This document shows, one piece after another, positions 11,259 through 25,300 of a stretch of 64,000 nt of DNA; position 1 is the stretch's first letter; every line of letters starts with the position of its first letter. The stretch is taken from positions 10,664,001-10,728,000 of the forward strand of contig CM075103.1 of NCBI GenBank assembly GCA_037576195.1, written 5' to 3'. The notes under the pieces are model-generated. The model ran no database searches. It was not told the origin of the DNA and saw only the letters and a list, made by a program, of their open reading frames with translations. The stretch is from Phytoseiulus persimilis. Taxonomy: Eukaryota > Arthropoda > Arachnida > Mesostigmata > Phytoseiidae. The position numbers and the translations under genes are program-made.

Positions 11259-12206
11259 CACGCAAACAGGACTGTCGCGCTCGTCGGAATAATTGGCTTT
11301 GCCCTAGCTGTGAGTGTCAGCAGACACTTTTGCCTCCAGCAGTGTTCTTTCCTGAGTAAACACGAGACGAATGAAACCACTTTGTGGAGGAGTTCTGTCG
11401 TTGCCACTATCGGGATTTGCAGCTAGACATCTCAAAGACACTTGTACCCTTCCTCTCTCTCTCTCTCTGTTCTTCCTCGAAGGTCGGTGGCTTTGTTTGT
11501 TGGGGATTCGCCACGCCGCTGTCACCTGAGAACGGCGGAATCGGTCCGATAACCGCTCCCGTTCGAAGGGGAATCGCCGTCTTGTGTCATTCGCAGACCC
11601 GCGACGTCTCCGGGATTCAATAGGGGGAGCGGATCCGGAATAGAAATCAAGCTGTCTACGCGGTTGCCGCATAATCTCGCCTTATTCCTCCGCTTCACCT
11701 GTAGCAGGCTCATTCGCTCCAGAGAGCACGGGACCGGCTCTGAGTTTAAGCGTTCGCAAACACAGCCGCAGGAGATCGAGGGCCGCCGAGAGGCCGCGGC
11801 GGCGGGTCGGTAGTTTGCGGGCGTTGTCGTTTTCCGGAGCGTCTCTGTGCGTTGGGCGCCGCACGCTCGCCTGCCGGTCTGACTCTAGACAGCCGGCGAG
11901 CCAGTCGAGTCGGCTCCGTTCAGTCAAGAACCAGTCAAGCAGCTAGCAAGCTTGCAGGAAAACGAGCGGGGCAGGGTTCGTCCGCCGCCGGTTCCTTTGT
12001 GAGTCCCGCCGGCGAGCATCCTGACAGTGACGGATGGCTGTGCTTCCTGACGCTCGCGCGCAGCCAGATAGCGAATTCAATAGTAGAAAGAGAATGCGTA
12101 TCAATATTAGACGACTCGTCTTCTCGCTGCTGCGAATGCCATCTCTGCCGGTTGGAGTTTGAGATCGGGCGAGGAAAGGAAATCCAGCGCACGGCCGGTC
12201 CGTACG

Positions 12207-12228
12207 AACGCCTCCTCGAGGAGGCGTT
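12207..12228. repeat. 22-bp perfect palindrome
   Basis: The arm AACGCCTCCTC is followed directly by its exact reverse complement with no spacer and is centred on CTCGAG. It could be a dimeric protein site or chance; no flanking element explains it. Confidence 0.8.
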
Positions 12229-13096
12229 TACATATTTTCCCAAAAAGGATGAGAATCTCTTCGGAACGAACTTAGAGGCGTCCAAGGCTCCCAGTCCCGG
12301 GTCCTGGCGCCTACGCCCGATCTCCGGAGACAGCTGATGGCAGGACTCCGAACTAACCCGTCCCGACTGTCCGCGGCGATCGATATCTCGCGGGTTACGT
12401 GACTGATGAATCCACGTGCTCTTTTGTCACTCTCACCCGGGCTCCGTTCGAGGGCGCCGGTTCGCACCGATTTCGGCGAGATGAGCGCGATTTGAGAGCT
12501 GATACAGCCGCTGCGGCGAATCACAATATGACTAAGTGGTTAGTTGGCGCCTGTATCGGATCGGTTCCGATCAATTGGAACCAATTACAAGTATCAGGCC
12601 AGACGTGTCAACCAGCGAACTTTGAGTGAGACTTTTGCACCCACTCACTTAATGAATAAATTCACAGTGGCCGAACTTTGTCCACCATGCAGAGCTGTCC
12701 CGCACTCAACGGCCGCATGCGGTAAAATGGCGTCTCTCTCGCACGTCAGAGCCCCGGCTCAAATGTCGGAATAACGAAGCCCACCGAGCCTTGATATCCT
12801 GTTTCGGATCCCATATCCCACATTCGTTCGATGGACCACTTTCCCCGAGGAGGGCGCACCTTCGACCGAGAACAAGTTCCGGCGTCGAAACGACTCACGA
12901 AGAAGGTCAGATGTCCACGCTCGAAGCCGGGAGCTCGACTCGGGCCCACCGTCGTACAGAGGTCGTGGCCCTGATTCATCGGCCTGGCCCTCGAAAGAGG
13001 CGAGCGGGTCGGTTGCGTGGATCTTATCGAGTCCACTGCGGCGAAGCAACCCAGACAGATGTACACAAACGTACGTCGGCACGCACCTAGGCTTAC

Positions 13097-13111
13097 GGGC
13101 GGGCGGGCGGG
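13097..13111 (+). repeat. Second GGGC array with G-quadruplex motif
   Basis: Again four GGG runs with 1-nt loops, on the same strand as the array at 11244 and with similar edges (CGGGC...GCAC). It probably arose independently as simple sequence. Confidence 0.7.
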
Positions 13112-16100
13112 CACTCACATCTACTCGCGGGGAAAAAGAGCCAGTCGCAATCGTGTTCCATTGCTCACGAGACAAAATGCGGCGACAACCTCAGTTGAAT
13201 TGCGAATCCACTCAGTAAAACTGTTCAGATTGTCTTCGAATCCTGATTCACCAAAACATCCGTTCGCCCGCGTGCACGCGGCCGGCGTTAGGCTTCGGCC
13301 GGAGCAGCCGATATGTAAATTGCTTGAAGTGCAGGGAGAACCAGCCACCAGGAGGAACTCACAGGATTCTTTCGCGAGCTCCCCTGGGATAGCAGCCGGC
13401 TGAGTCGCTCGCATCCAGCCGGCTCAGAACTAGCTGCATGCCGCGGAGGAGAGAGGCGAGTATAGCGAAGCATCGTGGAGTGAATAACGCCGCGGTCCGC
13501 TGAAGTGAGCTCTGCGCCACGCCACGGGGAGAAGGAGCGGCATCTGTCGAAACGGGCACGAGCGGAAGCGTGCTCCGAGCTGGAAAAGTAGCCAAAGAAT
13601 GCGTAGCCGGCCTGGCACGCATCGATTCCTCTCGCGGAGCCAGCCAACCACAGACAGCGCTGCCACGCACTCAGTTCAGGGAAACCAGCAGCAGACGATC
13701 TACCAAACGCGGCAAGTGCCAGAACCGCGGACGACTACCTCGATGGGTTCGTAGTCGACCACAAAAACCGGACGACAACACAAAAAGTTGGAAAGTCAAG
13801 GCTCTCGGACCAGCGAAACTCGCGGGGTGCTTTCGCGGATTTTTCCGCGAGCTCGGGGAACAACCTTCCGGGGGGATGGGGGCGAGTGAAAATACCCCGA
13901 GAGGTGAGAAGCACGGTCTGTAGTGTGCTCGCTGATGTGCTTCTTGACCACACCCTTTTGATGTTTCGCGAGAACCACCATGGAAATGGGAGGGGGTGCC
14001 CGCTACGGCTCTTCGCTGAGTTTTCGCCCCGAAACGGACAAGCCACAAATATCGACTCCGTCCGCGCAGCCGTCGTCCATGGGAACAGAAGCCGTAATCA
14101 ACCTCGTCGTCGTGACTTCGCTTTCGTGACTCCGTTTCAAATCCACCTCGACGACGTCTGCGCTGAGGAGGAGAATCGCTGCCGCAACAGCGGCATCACT
14201 CCGATTCCTGGCGTCCTGTGATGATGCTCCGTCTGCGGGATATGTATTCATGGCAGGTCACATTCATATGCAGCACCGGAAGACGACAACCACGCGGAGA
14301 GAAACAGCAAAGGAGCACAACGCGAAGAAGTCCCAGTGGAACGAACGCCACCAGGAGGCGCAGGAACCACCAGCAACGAAGGAACAGCGAGGCATAAAAG
14401 TCGCATGCGGCGAAATGTCTTCCTCGCCGAGGAGTTGGCAAACAAAAACCGCGTACTTGACTCCTGTCACCGAGGCGGTTGCAGATGCCACTTCGTTCAC
14501 GAAGCTGTTGTCGCGATGACGACGACAATGACGCTGGCGGGGACGATCCTTGTGCATATCATGAACAGGAATCTCTCCCGGAACACAGCCGACACGACGT
14601 AATCCCGTTTGACTCCTTCGTGAACGTTCCTGCTCGAGGTTTTGTCGCGGTTTCGCACTCGGGTCAGAACTCGCAGCAAGAGGTCTGTGACGGATCGAAC
14701 GCGCGGAAGGGACCGAGATGTTCCGTATCTGCATGATGTTTATCTGCGATCGGAATCTCTTGTCTTCTATTCTCACGACAATTCGACAGATGGATGGCCG
14801 GGAAACGGTCCTGCGATCACCTGATCGATCAATCGATCTTCTGGAGATGTTGGGTGACAACTCCGAGAGTTCGATAACGAGACGAAAGGCGGCACAGCAA
14901 TCGCCAGGACTACAGCCGCCCAAATGATGTCCGGTCCGCGCAGGTGCCGTTATCGGAGGTCCAAGGGCCGAATTTGAAGAGTAGTAGACTCACAGACATA
15001 TATGGCGAGGAGAACGGATCGTGCGCTCTCAGAAGCGATATCGGTGACTTTGTGCTCGAATCGATTCAGGAGGAGGCCGTGGATCATTTCCGAGGAGGGC
15101 AAGCAATCGAAGAAGCATAGGCGCCGTGTTCACTGGTGTGTTCGAGCTTCATTAGGTCGGACTGTGTATGCAGATGTCGAACGAGCTGCTAGCGAGTTGC
15201 TTATTTGGATTGTGCACTTGCAACAATCGAGCCAACGAGAATCGAGGCGACACGGCATCCTGTTGACGGGGTAGAAGAGCGTATTCCGACTCGATTCGAA
15301 TTCCGAGTCGATGACCAGCGCAGCTACGACTCCACCATCACGGATTGTCCGTGGGCTGGAGCGATAATTCCACCCTCTGAAGGATCTCAGTATTGTTGTT
15401 CGCGGCTCAACTGACCACAGAATGCCGGCGCCGATTCGAACGCCGAGCGCTCCATAGCAACTCCGCGTCGGGGAGAGTTCCGCACCTAACAACCGAAAAA
15501 TTTCCGGCTCCAGAATCTCGACGCCCCAGGCCCTTCAAGTATGAATTGAAATTGCTTCTCGCTGCCGACGATCGTCGACGGTCAGGTGCTTCCGCCGCCA
15601 TTGTTTTTCGGCTGGATACATAGACCGAATATTCCCGAATGAATATTCCGTCAACAGATATTCCGGAAAAATCGTCCGGAACTCCTCGGCAAGACATGAA
15701 ACCCCGTCGAAATCTTCGGGGGCAATCTCAATTGAGGGAACTGATACACCTCCCCAGTGTGAGTACAGGTGACATGGATGTCGACGAGAACATTGGGAGA
15801 TCTCAGTTCTCCGGTCGTTTCGGTTTCGGTCACGTGCAATCGGTGATCGGCCGCGATCAGCAGCGGCGGAATTCCGGTGCGAGCTGACAGGCTTGTGGCA
15901 GAAGCGACGCGCAAACAGACAGTAATCAACGCTGGATGTTATCATCGACCGTTCTGACATCGCAAGCTAATACGAAGATAATGTCGGGCGGGTAGTCATG
16001 AACGAGGATGACGAAAACGGGCACGGTCACCGGGACGGAGAGAGCTTCCTGTGTTCTCCCACGTAATAAGGAATCGCCATCGGGCCTCCAGGGTTCGGAG

Positions 16101-17901
16101 AGGGGGCGGGGGGTGGGCATAGGCTCCCTGCGAGAGCTCTGTCTGTACGTCCGCGGAACGAGTGCCGGCTCGGACCTCTCGAGAACAACCGCTGTGAGCA
16201 AGAAATCGGATGGACGAGCATAGAAGGCGTCTTCAGCGAGAGTATGTCGAGGCTGGACAAGTTGGCAAGCTAGGGAGGGAAGCTGGCGGACGATCGTTCG
16301 GGAGGAAAGCGGCGTGGCTCACCATCCTCCTCCGGTTCCTGTCGGCAACTTCTTCTCATCTCTCTCACCCGCCGGTTGTAATTGAATAGGCCATTTATTC
16401 CCTCCGGATTGACGGCATCGGTGGTGACCGACGTCGAGGAAAACAACTTTTTATGGGACCTCGACCGCAGCGCCCTCGGTTCTTGCAGACGAACTGATAG
16501 GCAGAGCAGAGAGCAAACAAACAGACCAACAAGCAAACAACAGCAGCGTTCGAATAGGTTGACGTGTGATCACCATCAGCGTCAACTCCCCACAGCGATC
16601 ATGGGACGGACCCCAGAGTTGATTCTGCCGCAGAAGTGTTCCTCCGCTTCGAGAATTTGGCTAACACAGGAGCGGCAGGGATAATCCTCCCGTCCAAACA
16701 TTCGACACTTCCTGCGGCAGGAGCAAGGTCTCAGCGGTCGTGGATCAGTCGGCACCGTTCAACGAAGAGCTCTCATCGGATTATCAATCTCGAATGACGG
16801 CTAATGACCTGAGCGTCTGCAAGGATCCGCCCCAATGCTTGTGGACGGACCAGGACGGCGGGGAAAAATGGGGGCGCGCGAAAGGACAACGGAAGGAAGA
16901 GGAGAAATGCGGCGCCGAGCGAATGCGAGAGGTCCGGACTGAATTGCTTGATCGCGCAGTCCTATTATAAATTCTATCGGTCTCTTTTTTCTTGTCGGAG
17001 GGGAACGGGGACAGGGAGAAATAGGAAGTCGTACGACTCGACCGGACTCGATGACGACGACTCCGCTGGAGACTTCGAAGGCGTCTCGGACATTACGCGG
17101 GTCCGAGTAACAAAGGAGGGGTGGAGAAAAGCGAGCGTGATGGAATCTCATCAGGAGTGTAATCGTCACCCGGAGACCTCCGTCTGAATTTCCGCCGCTG
17201 TTTTCCTCACCCTAGCGGGGAAAATAGAAAGAGGGTAGAGATGACGACACCCGAGAAAACGCGAAGCAAGTTGAAAAGGGGACTGAATGGAAATCACGAA
17301 GCTGAAAAACTTGGCTCGAGGAAAAGACATCCCTTAGAATGAGAGAAAGGAATGGGGAACTGTGAATGGTGGGTTGGACGAGAGAAATTCGGAGCGGTCT
17401 CGAAAATAGACAGAGACCTATCCTTTCTTTCGTCCGCTGTCTCTGCGACGAACGACCATCGGACCTCGCGCAGGGTTAGAGGTTTTCCTCTTCTTTCTCC
17501 AATCTTGGAGAACGAGCGGAAGTTGGGCGAACGGGCGGAGGGCGTTTGTGTTTTCGAATTCGAACAAATTGCGTACACGCGAAAGGAGGGACCCTCACGA
17601 CGGAGACGTCGACGACAACAGCAACTGCAAGGACGACGTGGAACTCGAGGATCGGCTTCCTCTGATTTTCCTGCGCATTCTAGGTCGCTCGTCTGCTCAT
17701 TCGTCTCTTCCTTGACACGCCTTTCTCCTCGAGCTCCGGCTCGTTTCATTCTCGGTCTCCCGGGGTCGCGCCCGCTCGACTCCTACGCTGAACGTCCGCG
17801 CGGCTGAATAAAATTCCATGTTGACCCGATGGATCAGGCTATCCATACCACTTTCTGCGACTCGTAACCAGCGCGGTGAACGCCGAATCTACGGGAAGAG
17901 A

Positions 17902-17914
17902 GGGGGGGGGGGGG
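17902..17914 (+). repeat. Poly(G) run, 13 nt
   Basis: Thirteen uninterrupted G after GAAGAGA in the giant intron. Confidence 0.85.
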
Positions 17915-20129
17915 TTATTTCTCCATTCCTCGACTCCCTGCATCCCGAGCGGTCGAAGCGACAAACGCCTCTTTGGCGGTTAGACTGCTCGATCCGGCTT
18001 ATCCCGTAGGCTGCGTGTATTAATGAGATGTCCGATGAGATGGCGATAATGAGTCCGGTATTTGGGGCCTTCGAGTTAAGCGACCCACCAGGTCAAGACT
18101 CCGAGCAAAGGCTAATGGGACCCGGGTGGCTTTCCGGCTGTGGCCGCGGGGTCCTCGCCCGGGAGGGAGACGGTTGGCACTTACGCCTTCAACGCGGGGT
18201 CCGGAAAATTGCGGAGATGACGGTATTGCCCGAAGGTTCGAAAAGGAGGGAACCCTGAGCAGACCTCGGGAGGCGGAGTGCGGTCCCCACACTGGAGGCT
18301 AATCTGGTCAGTTATTGACAGGCCTGGATCTGTGACAGCTGCTCTAATAAGGAGATTGTCTTCGCCCTTACGACAGCAACCCCGAGAACGGATTCGGACG
18401 CGAGTTCGAGAGTGGACAAACCAGGCGATTCGGGGTCGGAGACGAAGGCTGGAAACGACCGCCTCCACCTGCTCAGGAGAACCAGGATTCCGCGGGCGGG
18501 ATGAGGGCTCCATCGCCGCCCATTCAATCCGGAAGGTCTTTGGGTCCCCTCCTGATCTTCTCGGCCCCCGTGTACAATACTCTGGAGATATGGCCTGCCC
18601 TTACTCCTGGTCAAGTGTTCTCTTGTGGAAGTTTTCTGCGATGTTTAACTCTTCCGTTCTGTGTAGGGAAGAGGTTTTCCTCTGCTTTCGTTGACCTAAA
18701 TTCCTCACATCGTATCCTGATGACCTCTCTGTCATCTCTGAGACAACGGTCTCCTTCTCATGACCGGTTCTCGAACCCTTAGACTCGATGCGCCGAACCC
18801 TCCTGCCAAGGTGCCAATTCGCTCTTCTCTGGAGCTCGCTGCCTCATTCGGATCTGCTTCGCTAACTACGGGGGTTCGGAGAGGAATCGATTTGACGAGA
18901 AGCTCGTAGGTCGACTTGCAGGAAGGATTGAGGGTTGGATAAGAAAAAGAAACAAGTGCCCGCTGTGTATCGAATTCGACGCCGAACTGGTTTCTCCGTT
19001 TTTCAAATATTTGGTCGGAACCCCGGTTCGATAATTACCGCCCTGCTCCTCGACAATTCCATATCAGAGCAGCTAACCACATTCAATGTCTTCCTGTGGG
19101 ATAATCGATCGGGGGTTCGGGCCGCATATTAATTTTGGATAACTCCATCAGCGGTCCTTCTTCATCGGCGAGCGAGAGGAATCAGGCCCTGAGCTACTCG
19201 GTCTCAACCTTGCGCTTTTGCGGCCGATCCGCTGCTCCTTGCATAGTCGACCCTCGTTTGGTTTGGCATGTAGGAGAACATATACGCCAGAATCACATTT
19301 CGAAACAGGGCTTTTCGTTGCTTACTTCGCTTCGTGGTTTCTCGCGTTTTCTTGCGGAAGCACTCCTCATATGTATGCAGACTGCCTTGCCACCTGCCAG
19401 GCTTCCTTTTTGGGTTCCTAATCCCCTCTGCCCCTCATCCTTTCCGTGATATCCCCTCATGGACTGCCTGTCAGTCTCCGGAGTCCCGTTTCATCGATGG
19501 GAATAATTATTCCTGAAGTTCCGCAAAATCCGCACGGAACAAATCCACAGCGGATGTACTAGATCAGAGGAGGAACCGGGTCCAAACTCCTGGGATGAGG
19601 TCATAGTCGGCGAGCTCTTGGGCTATTTCCGTGGAAATCTCGATCGAAAAGCGGCGGGCGGGCAAGAACTGGGAGGAAGAAGACCACACCCTCGAATTAG
19701 TTTTTAGCTGCCGGGGATCGCCGCTTTGTGAGCGGTTGGCATGAGGCGCTCGAGTAGGCAGTCTATCGCAAGCCCTCTCCGACCCTACTCTAGAGTTGCA
19801 GGTGTTTTTTTTTACCTTCCTTGGCATACTCGAGACGAGGAGCTATCGAACGCATTCAGAGGGAGAGGCTACAAGGGAAAAACTGTCGAATAAACGAGAG
19901 TCGGGAGGAAAAGTTCAACTCGGGCGCCGATGTATCCGATCGCTCTTCCTCGAGATGACAGCCGGCACACATCGACAGCATGAATAAATCCGCGAGGATA
20001 TGTGCAAGATACGGAACGGGATCAAATCGATGGATGATCGGATTGATTGACGTGGCACTGGCCCGAAAATCCTCGGGTTCGCCCCTCGCCCTCCCATTGT
20101 CTCCTTCGGAGGAACAGAAAGGAGGACTT

Positions 20130-20665
20130 GCGGGGGACTTGAATAGAAGAATAGGGAGAGAGGGAGAGAGAGAGAGTGAGGGAAATGGGGGGAGAGTTGG
20201 AAGAGCTTGAGAGAGCCAAATGAGCACGCGAGACTTGGGATGCCAGATGGAGGAAGGTTTGATACTAGGCGAGAACTGTAGCGACAGGTCGAGATGGAGA
20301 AGAATATCTTCTGTACGAAGAGAAAGAGAACTTGGGAGCGGAAACGAGAGTTGTGAGCAAAGTGGGAACAAAATAACAACAATGACGACCGGCCATCCAG
20401 AGAAGGAACGAGGAGAGAAAGCCGGTGGGAAACTGACAGAGGAGGGCGATTGACAAGAGAAAAAACTCGGACGGGAAGGTAAAATAATCGGGAGAAGGAA
20501 AACGAGCTGAATGGGATTTGAGAGCAGAGAGGGAGGAGAACTTCGGTATGAGGCAGAGCGGCTCGTTTGAGAAATAGGCAGATCGGGGGACGGAGGAGGT
20601 GAGTGGGAAATGAAGTCGAGACCGGGAAAAAAGTGGAACTACGGGAGAGAGGAGAACGAGAGTAA
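20130..20665 (+). repeat. Purine-rich (GA-rich) block
   Basis: More than 500 nt are strongly biased to A and G on the + strand, including GAGAGAGAGAGAGTGAGG near 20165. The bias removes stop codons from the minus strand and explains the long minus-strand open frame at 19915-20829. It may form a triplex or bind GA-repeat factors (GAF-type), but that is inference. Confidence 0.7.
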
Positions 20666-21376
20666 AATTGCAACGAAACGAGAGCGTTCGCCGGTTTTCC
20701 TCTCGGCCAGTCCGTCTCGGCGTTCTCCCCTCCATACCCAAGCGATGCACGCTCCTTGACATGTATTGGGTTTTCCATTTCCGACGGAGACGACAGCAAC
20801 GGACAGCTTCTCTTCGGCTCTTTTTCCACTCGGTCGTTTTCACTGTCTTTGCTGCCGTCTTGTTTGGTGGTGGGTCGGAGAAGCTGCTGAATTATGCGTT
20901 GCAGATGCTTCAGAAGGCAAGCGGATGCAACTCCGCCGCGTCGATCTCATCTGCCGCCAGGCCGTCAACCGCAACCACCGTTTGTTCTGCGACTTCAACA
21001 GTGCGACAACTCCACGCAGAGACGTCAATTCGAGCGAAACTTTTATTGAACACGTTCCGAGTAGGGAGAGCTCAAACTCGAGAACGACCAGGATTTTGAG
21101 TCACAGAATTCAACTCATTGGCATGATGAGTCCAGAGGAGTCCGCAGGAAACGTGCCGGACAGCCGCTCTTGGAACAAGCGAGATGTGAATGGTTAAAGC
21201 TGCGCGCTAACTATACCACTCGGCGGGAGAGGAATGAAGATGATTGAATAGAAGCTCACGAGATGAAGAGAATGACAACAAAGAGAGAACACCATCCTCA
21301 CTCATATTCCGACATTCGTATGAAAGATGAAACTGCAAATTAAAGCAGAGCCCTGCTCACCAGCCTGAAGTTTTCG

Positions 21377-21389
21377 CCCCCCCCCCCCC
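21377..21389 (+). repeat. Poly(C) run, 13 nt
   Basis: Thirteen uninterrupted C between TTTTCG and TTCCG in the giant intron. Confidence 0.85.
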
Positions 21390-22140
21390 TTCCGTTCTCG
21401 TTCTCAATCTTCCCGAGCAATCGTGCAGTATTACCGCGTGATCCATGCGGTGCATGTTGTTCTCCTCTCCGCTCCCGTGAATTCCGGCAGCTTTATTGCA
21501 AGAACACGGCTCGATTCATGTCCATCAACGAGCAGAAGTTCGGTCGAGGCAGAGCTCGCTCCTCTGTAGCAGGACAGTGCTCGGAGTCGAAGTCATTCAG
21601 CAAGGCAGGGATGTCCGTTCGGCTTCGCCGGACTCAGATGGCCGTTGCTGTTACAGCCGTAGGTGAAAAGTGCCATTTGTGGGTGAAAGGACATGCCAAC
21701 CACCGCTGCTGCTGGGAAAAGCGTGAAAGGAGGAACTCTGGAGCGGAGGAGCCACGCGCCGAGCGAGCGGGTTGAGATGGCGCGCTTTTTCTGACTTGTC
21801 ATACATTGGCAACGCTGAGTGTTCGGCCGGTTTTCTCTTGCTGGAATGGCGTGGCCTTTCCCCACAGTCGACCGGTCGGCCATGTCGGCTTGCCATACCT
21901 TCAGTCGGAGAAAAACTCTCACCGAAAGTCAGGAAGACACGGGAAGTGTCTGGGAGTGGAGGAGGAAAGAAAGCAAACGTGGAAGGGGAGGGAATAGATG
22001 TGGGCCGAGAAAACATTTTTCAAAGTTTGTGTCGTCTCTAGAAAACCGAAGTATACCTCCCGCCCGCGACGGCAAAAGTTTCGGCCCAACGCAGTTCCTT
22101 TGTCACCCGGTTCGGAACAGGTGAACGAACCGGCTCCGTT

Positions 22141-22370
22141 ATGGCGCGCTCTACCCTCGTTCCCTTTGTTCCCTTCTCCCGTCCTCTCCGATCGAGCTCG
22201 TTTCCAGTGCCGGTTCAGATTTATCCTCGTTTTCCTTGCTTCGCCCAGGCTCGTGTCTATTTCTGCTCGTTTTCTCTTCTGCTTCCTGTTGCACTCTCCG
22301 TTGCCATTTTTCAGTCGCTTCTCTTTGCGACCGTTCGACGAAGCAGTATCTGCTTCTCGGATTCTCGGGG
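22141..22370 (+). repeat. Pyrimidine-rich block
   Basis: About 230 nt biased to C and T, with CCTTTGTTCCCTTCTCCCG-like text. The open frames in it reflect composition. There is no functional evidence. Confidence 0.45.
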
Positions 22371-25300
22371 CTACATCCTGACCGAAGAGCCTCCGGTTTC
22401 TCAAAAACTCCTTCATGACGCCGGCGCAGGTCGAGTTTGGGACGTCTGCCCTCGAAACGGGGAGTTGCGGAAGGAAACACAATTCCAAAACTGGACATCT
22501 ATCCATCACGGGAAGGAGATCCTTTGACCTGCCAGTCCGAGGAACATGAAAGCGATGAGCGAGCTTAGCGAGTTGAGAACATGGAGGGCCCACTGGTTCG
22601 GGACAACTCAGGAATCATGAACTGGAAATGACCTCGACTGCGGCTAACCCGCAACACGCCACGTAGCGTGGGCGCGAAGTCGAGAGGAATTTTCGATCTG
22701 AAATTCCGCAGTGGGAAGTCCTCGAACTGTCCCCCAAGAGCGGTTCTCGATCCGATTCTCGTCCCCGTTCGGAGGGCCCCCGAGATAGAGAGAGAGGGAG
22801 AGGCCCACAATCCAACGCGGCGATATGCCGTCCCGCATCGTCGATCCTTCGATTCGATCGGAGCACTCGCAACGATAACAGAAATTCGGCGGGGATGGTT
22901 ACCAAGAAGGTAACCTAGACCTGTCCCACGACTTTTATTGGGTGGAATACCGCTCTGAGCGGCTGTTGGCGGCTGGAATTGCACTACCCATAAGGAAAGA
23001 CTCGCCGAATCCATGTCGCTCCTGCGAGTCGTCGTTGTTTTTCTTCCGAGCGAAGCCAGTCGGCTCGAACACGCTTGTTGTTCCTGAGGAGAGCTGAAAG
23101 TAGCTCTAATCTAATCTTCGAACTCGTGAGCAACAAGCCGGAACTTTTCCCGCTCGACTTCGAAATCCCGGGCGGTCCCGCTGTTGAGCGCGAAGCCTGA
23201 ACTCTACCTGCGCAAGGCGGCTTTTCCGGGAATGCCATTGTTGTCACAGTCATCCTCACAGCCGACACAGACTCAGTTTGCGACAGTGTGGAGGGTGTGG
23301 GTATTCGGAGAAACATCCGTTGTCTTTGTCCGGACGAGTTGAAACCACTCGCTCAGTTGAGCCGATCGGTGGGTTGAATTTCACTCTCATACGCGTAATC
23401 TAACCCGACTCCTGCTTGAATCGACAATCACGAGCCCGAGTATCCACCACACTGGACTCCGATATCGTTGAGTGGGTTCGACTATAGTTTCCACCGAGGA
23501 GGAGGTTCGGCACCGAACGCACATTAACCGAACGCGAGCTACGGAGCTAATGAAAGAGTCGAGCAAATCAGCGGGGCCCGCTCTAGCAGCGCGCTCACCT
23601 TCGGGATCTCGTTTCCGATACGGGGCGGTTTCTGAAAGAGCTTCGAGGTGGTCTTAGTTCAGAATCCGTGTCTGCGGTTTCGGTTTGCACGGGATCGGTG
23701 TCGCAGTCATTGGAACGGGGGAGTCCGCAGTCGTCGTGTGTGCTTCCTCCGCTCCGCAGTGAGCGGGCTCCTCTCGCGCCGTTGGCGGGCGGGCGAGCAA
23801 GTCATACAGGCCTGGGTCGGGCCTCATAATAATGAGATCAGGGTCTCAGGGGAGTCTTCCTTCCCGGGAGCCGATTCGCGAGCGTCCCTGATGAGATCCA
23901 AGGTCTGTTCCGTGTGAACTTTGTACGTAATAAGAGGGGATTTCCAACTAAGTACCTGCCCGCGCACACGCCCGCCCGCCTGCCTTGATCGGCTGCATCT
24001 TGGCCCGGCCAGATGACCAACCAGAGTCAGCGAGGTTTCCGCGGCCCGTTCACTGATTTTCCGCAGCAGACCCGGGCTCCAGCGGCGGGAGGACCGGGGC
24101 CGCTTGGCCGCACCTGATCCCCTCTGGCGTGTGTTCTGCCCGACGGAGTTTCCCCCACCCGTTATGTCCATGTTATTTCCCATCTCTCTTCCTCCGCGAA
24201 CTCGGATAGGCGGTGCTGGGTCAGTGTGGTCGTTCGGCGTGTCCCTATTGAACAAGTCGTTCATCGCGACTGGGGAACAGGTTTCAATTAGGGCCTGAGA
24301 ACTTATAAGATCAGGGGAGAATTGTGAAAGTTTTCTGCAGCCGAAACTGGAAACGAGCCTGATGGTGAACGTTCTTCAGTATGACTCGGGAGACTGGAAA
24401 CCTCTGAAAAAAACAGGCCATATATAAAGAGTTCAACCTGATCGGAAAAAACATCGAGTTTGATATTATGGATCCATGAACTTTCCTCCTCTCCCCCGAT
24501 TCTTTGACGGAGGCGAGGGTACTGACGCCCCTGCTGCACTCAGCTCACATTAGGTTCGTGATCTGGTGTTTGCTATAAGGACTCAGAGTTCAGTCTCTAA
24601 TCAGTGGCTAATCTTTACTCCGGTCAAAGCTCTTCTTGATCACCTTGGGCACTCAAAGAGAGTCTGCTGTGGACGCTGCGACTGGTGACACGAGTTCGGC
24701 TAACGGCGGGAAAGTTTCCAGCGGGTCATTAGTCGCCGTATAAAAACTCGAACAAATAAACAAACAGACGCGCTCCTCACTTACTGACGCAGCATGAGCT
24801 AACCAGAAGAGCGATGCGTCGGAATGGGCAAACACTTGGTTCAGCGTCTTCTCGACCTAGACGGATCCTTATGAAATACGCAGTTCGCGTAACCTGACGG
24901 GTTCTCCCTGGAAAACGTCCCGCAGCCCTGGCTCTTCGATGCAGTTTCTTCTCGCTCTTGTGACGAACTTTCCATTCTTTCGCTCAGGCGATGCCAGCCT
25001 TCCTCGGTCGCTCCTTGTTCGGTGAGCCACTTGACAGCGGAACCAAAAAGCTCCCGCGGCCGATAAACTGAGCAGAGGGAATTAACTTTATGGCTACACC
25101 GGATAACAGCTCTCCTGTTCTCTCGTCTCCGTCGCTCGTATCTACTATCCTGTTATTTTTTGCTCTATTTTTTCCCGCTCGGCTGCGACATCAGCCCGCT
25201 CGGAAGGGAGTCAGGATCGTACCGGGGGCTCGATTGGTCGGTTCCGTGCCCATCGGTCTGAGAAGTGAATGGAGACCACCCAGGGCTCGGTGACTCCGCG

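Noticed and set aside
11900-11960. Initiator-like TCAGTC repeats after the zinc-finger exon as an internal promoter
   Set aside because: Short motif only, with no TATA or DPE at the right spacing and no downstream exon.
13890-13920. AG|GTGAG match at 13905 as a further ratchet point
   Set aside because: It is preceded by purines (CCCGAGAG), with no polypyrimidine tract. Likewise 20598.
14264-14923. 219-codon minus-strand open frame and overlapping + frames
   Set aside because: No family match and no splice signals; Arg/Ser-rich reading is typical of this base composition.
19915-20829. Longest open frame in the window (304 codons, - strand)
   Set aside because: It lies on the purine-rich block, where composition alone removes stops. 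The product is low-complexity Ser/Leu/Phe with no domain.
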